The position numbers were made by a program, and so were the translations under genes. Below, one piece after another: positions 60,906 through 64,000 of a stretch of 64,000 bases of DNA. Position 1 is the stretch's first letter, and every line of letters starts with the position of its first letter. This DNA is from Sipunculus nudus. Taxonomy: Eukaryota > Annelida > Sipuncula > Golfingiida > Sipunculidae. The notes beneath the pieces were generated by a model. It did not search any database. It saw nothing but the letters and a program-made list of their open reading frames with translations, and was not told where the DNA came from. The DNA lies in NCBI GenBank assembly GCA_026874595.1, contig CM049306.1, forward strand, positions 13,661,019 to 13,725,018, read 5' to 3'.

Positions 60906-62531
60906 AATCCAGTTCAAAAGAAAGGTAATCAAGCTCCATGGGCTGGCTATTTATCAATGACCAGAAGCAGAGAGGCCATATTAGCACTGTCAGCTGATGG
61001 AGTAAACAAAACCTAGCTTTTGACAAAGACCCAAGCCAATGAAAATACTCAGTTTCAGTTTAACAAAGGTTTTGTGTATCTTTGCAAAATAAAATATAAC
61101 AGTTTAAGTTGACCTTATAGGTTTATAGTTGACTTTTTTGCCAAACCCCTTTTTTTTTCTTTTTTTTTTTAACTTTTACTTGCTTTTGGCAATGGTTATC
61201 TTTTAACAGTTAGCCCTGTACAGGATGAAATGTAACCTCCATCCAGCTGAAACAGGAGGTAATGGTACATCTGAAACCTCTGTCACGGGGACTTTCTGGT
61301 CTGGTGAAAACAGTAATTTAAATGGAAGTTTGACATTACACACCAAAACCTGCACAGACAGATTGGAAGAAGGATGTATCTGTCAAGTATGGTTTTTCTG
61401 TAGCTGAGGGGCTAGACTTGTGTCCATGCCTGGAACACTAATGGGATGAGAGCGCTATCAACCACAGAGACACTTTGTGGTAATAAAACCTGAGTCTATT
61501 AGCCACTGAATAAAGATTTTCCAGATACACATATATATTGTCTGTGTAAGAAGATACACAGGGGAGAGTGCTCACATTGACAATTCTTTAGGCCTGAGAA
61601 TGACAAACTTACTAAAGCAAAGGGCAATAGTTACTAAGATTTAACCAGGGCATTGACCTACTTCTACAAAAATGAATTGAAAACATCAACATTTGTTTAC
61701 ATTATAAACAAGAAATTAAAAATACAATTAATGTAACTCAATGGATTTCATACAGTATACAAGGACTCTATAATTTTTAATTTCAGAGTTAAGACATTCA
61801 TACAACTTATAATTGAGAATTTATTCATATTTTATGACTTAAATTTATGGTTATGGATTAAAACATATACATCCTAAGTTCAGTTCTACAGATGGACACA
61901 GACTACCATATAGAAAAGAACATATATCTGGTTGGAGCATATTGTTATTGAAAATTCAAAACTCAACATTTGATTAAGACTTACTTTGCTGTCACTTCAG
62001 GTAAGCTAACTCCGGATTTCAACTGCATGTAAACAGCCCCAAACATTTTGTTCCACAGTTCAAATGCATTTATATGCCATCTGGTCATACAATACTCCTG
62101 TGCCTGAGTATTGCCTCAACCAGAAATAGTACACATTATATGGTGGTACTTTCATTTCATGTCCATGGATATGCAGGTATCGAGGGTGTCCTAGCTCCTT
62201 TATATAAGTGGATGTTGATGTGTGTGGAGCAGGGTCATTCACTCATTATTCTTATGCTACAGGCAGGAACAGCTGATATACTACATAAATATAAAGTACC
62301 AATAAATGTACATCTATGTAAACAAACCTTGATCTTGTTTTCATATTTGTGCATGTATATCCTTTAATTTTGCAGAACTAAAGTTGATAGGAATGTTAGC
62401 ATTTCCAAGGAGTAATACAATAGAAAGGAGGAGTTTCATCCAGAAATGTCCAAGCACCAATTTATATAACATTTGTGGCTCAAATACATGGGCAAGTTTA
62501 GATGCAAGATACTCTTAAACAGAGTAAATAA
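60906..62531. other. No supported gene
   Basis: Contains a 60-codon plus frame from 61225 preceded by an acceptor-like CCCTGTACAG, and a tRNA-like minus segment (GTGGTTGATAGCGCTC, about 61450-61490). Neither is strong enough to call. Confidence 0.35.
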
Positions 62532-63445
62532 ACTAGAATACGGGTAGTCGACAAGCGACTACGTGTATCCTCCTAAATCAGAGTGGACAAGGTGAAGTGA
62601 GGCATGGATTGAGTGGCAAGGGGAAATAGAGTGAAGTGTTGCATATTAGCATGGATGTCTGCAGCCAAATGGTGTATGTAGGTTGCGCCACCTACCACAA
62701 AATCCAGAAAGTCGTCCAAGTTGTATACATATGCAAAATTTGAGGCAGATAAGTCAAACCACTACATGTTTATGAGTGATTTTAGCTCGTAGCAGACAAA
62801 CAGATGGATGCTGTGCAAAAATGGCTGCAGGTGGCGCCACCAGTTTTGTGTATGATAAAGAGCTATGTGAGATCTATACACATGCAAAATTTTGGCCCAA
62901 TCGGTCAAACGGTTCCTGAGATATGAGCTTGGATGTCTGCAGCGTAAACATGAATGTAGGTGGCGCCACCCGTCATAAAATCAGAAAAGCTATCCAGGAT
63001 GTATATGCATGCCGAATTTCAGGTGAATTAGTCAAACCACTGCAGAGACATGAGTGATTTTAACCAAAGGCAGACGACCAGATGGACACTATGCAAACAT
63101 GATTGCAGGTGGCGCCACCATTTTTTGTGTATGTTTTAAAGCTCTCCAAGGGCTACATTTGTGCAAAAAAATTTTCCTTATTGGTCAAACGGTTCCCGAG
63201 ATATGTGGGTTTATGTGTGGAAACAGACGCACAAACAGACGCAGAGCGCAGAGGAAAGGTCAGAGGTCAAAACAAAATCGGGGCGCAGCAGTTCACATGT
63301 GACCCGAACATAATCCTGGGTTTTGTAAAATTCCGCCCAGCGGTTACGGAGGAGTTCTCTGGATACCTACGCCGCGGCGGCGGTGGCGGCAGCGGCGGTG
63401 GGCTGAAAACATAGTATCCGCAAAACTCTGTTTTGGCGGATACAA
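62532..63445 (+). mobile_element. F2-family element, short copy
   Basis: 5' ACTAGAATACGG, hairpin GTAGTCG / CGACTAC; 3' hairpin GTATCCGC to GCGGATAC (63414-63443). About two monomers, with perfect GGTGGCGCCACC cores. A GGC-rich stretch (GGCGGCGGTGGCGGCAGC) precedes the hairpin. The 3' end closely matches that of the 54643 copy. Confidence 0.85.
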
Positions 63446-63922
63446 TTATATAAATGTACACAAATGCCTGACATAAAAGATAACTGATATTCAAGTATCA
63501 CTATCTCAATTAACTGCAGAATGTCTTAGGCACCAGAAGTAGATCAGAATGAACAGTTATCATAATGACTTGACATACCACTTCTGTTTTATATGCTGTG
63601 CCTGGCACTGGCAAACACTGCAATACACCTACAAACCATGAGACAGAACTCTCAAACACAAAAACCCAGTGGCATCATATACACTTAATTTACCAAACCT
63701 AAATCATTAAAACACACTATAATCCCAGATAAGACATTCTGCCTGCACTGATCAGTGATCACATATGACTGAAAGATTGAAGTCTGTCTTCTTTAATTAT
63801 ACCTGTACAGGGTATAATGGGATCTCCTATTACAAAACCTCAATTACTACAGTCTGGTATCATACAAGTAAAATACCCTATAAATCAATCTATCTTGAAC
63901 ACCAGACCAGCAAATTCTATGA
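63446..63922. other. Spacer, no feature seen
   Basis: AT-rich sequence between an F2 3' end and an F3 5' end. Confidence 0.5.
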
Positions 63923-64000
63923 AACAAGGGACCCATGGGTCACTGTGCTCAGCTGACGTTGACCTTGAAGGTAAAAATCTAAAATAATATCAAATGGAGA
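63923..64000 (+). mobile_element. F3-family 5' end, cut by the window edge
   Basis: ACAAGGGACCCATGGGTCAC, then GTGCTCAGCTGA and the following 45 bases, nearly identical to 7321-7395. Confidence 0.8.

Noticed and set aside
61225-61407. Plus-strand 60-codon frame with an acceptor-like sequence upstream
   Set aside because: No recognisable domain, weak GTATGG donor, no partner exon found.

Overview
The window is eukaryotic (metazoan) nuclear DNA: AT-rich, with spliced genes, a large satellite array and dense transposable elements. The element types (a Gmr1-like Ty3/gypsy retrotransposon, and tandem-monomer elements resembling bivalve 'pearl'/Helitron-derived repeats) fit a mollusc, most likely a bivalve. 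That is inference; I cannot name the species.

Layout. 1-5600 is a satellite array with nested higher-order repeats (about 35-75 bp modules, about 305 bp, 1112 bp and 2112 bp). 6061-27766 is almost entirely mobile DNA. It holds several families of non-autonomous elements that share one architecture: a short 5' hairpin, then a sequence of about 10 bp, internal tandem monomers, and a 3' end carrying the inverted copy of the 10-bp sequence, usually inside a second hairpin. I call them F1 to F5. A nearly intact, recent LTR retrotransposon (8326-15006; LTRs 733 bp, about 3 differences) sits inside an F1/F2 composite element. Its pol order is protease, integrase, RT, RNase H, which is unusual for Ty3/gypsy and marks the Gmr1 clade. 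Its capsid resembles the SCAN domain. A single-base frameshift separates RT from RNase H.

Host genes, both on the minus strand. (1) 28347-28984: a small two-exon multi-pass membrane protein of unknown family. (2) 31240-51737: fourteen exons of the coiled-coil golgin CCDC186 (622 codons, every splice phase consistent). The N-terminal exons and the last conserved C-terminal exon were not found. Its introns carry F1, F2 and F3 elements, a pogo-type MITE and a partial exon duplication. A PIF/Harbinger-like element (51949-53705) lies just upstream of the first exon seen.

53709-64000 holds two more F2 elements (54643-56413, 62532-63445), weak tRNA-like/SINE traces, a minisatellite and, at the right edge, the 5' end of another F3 element. 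Most of the rest shows no recognisable gene.

The best candidate for an underdescribed system is the set of F1-F5 elements: unrelated in sequence but alike in plan. Most of them carry arrays of a 12-bp palindrome, GGTGGCGCCACC, that resembles a two-sided CTCF core site.
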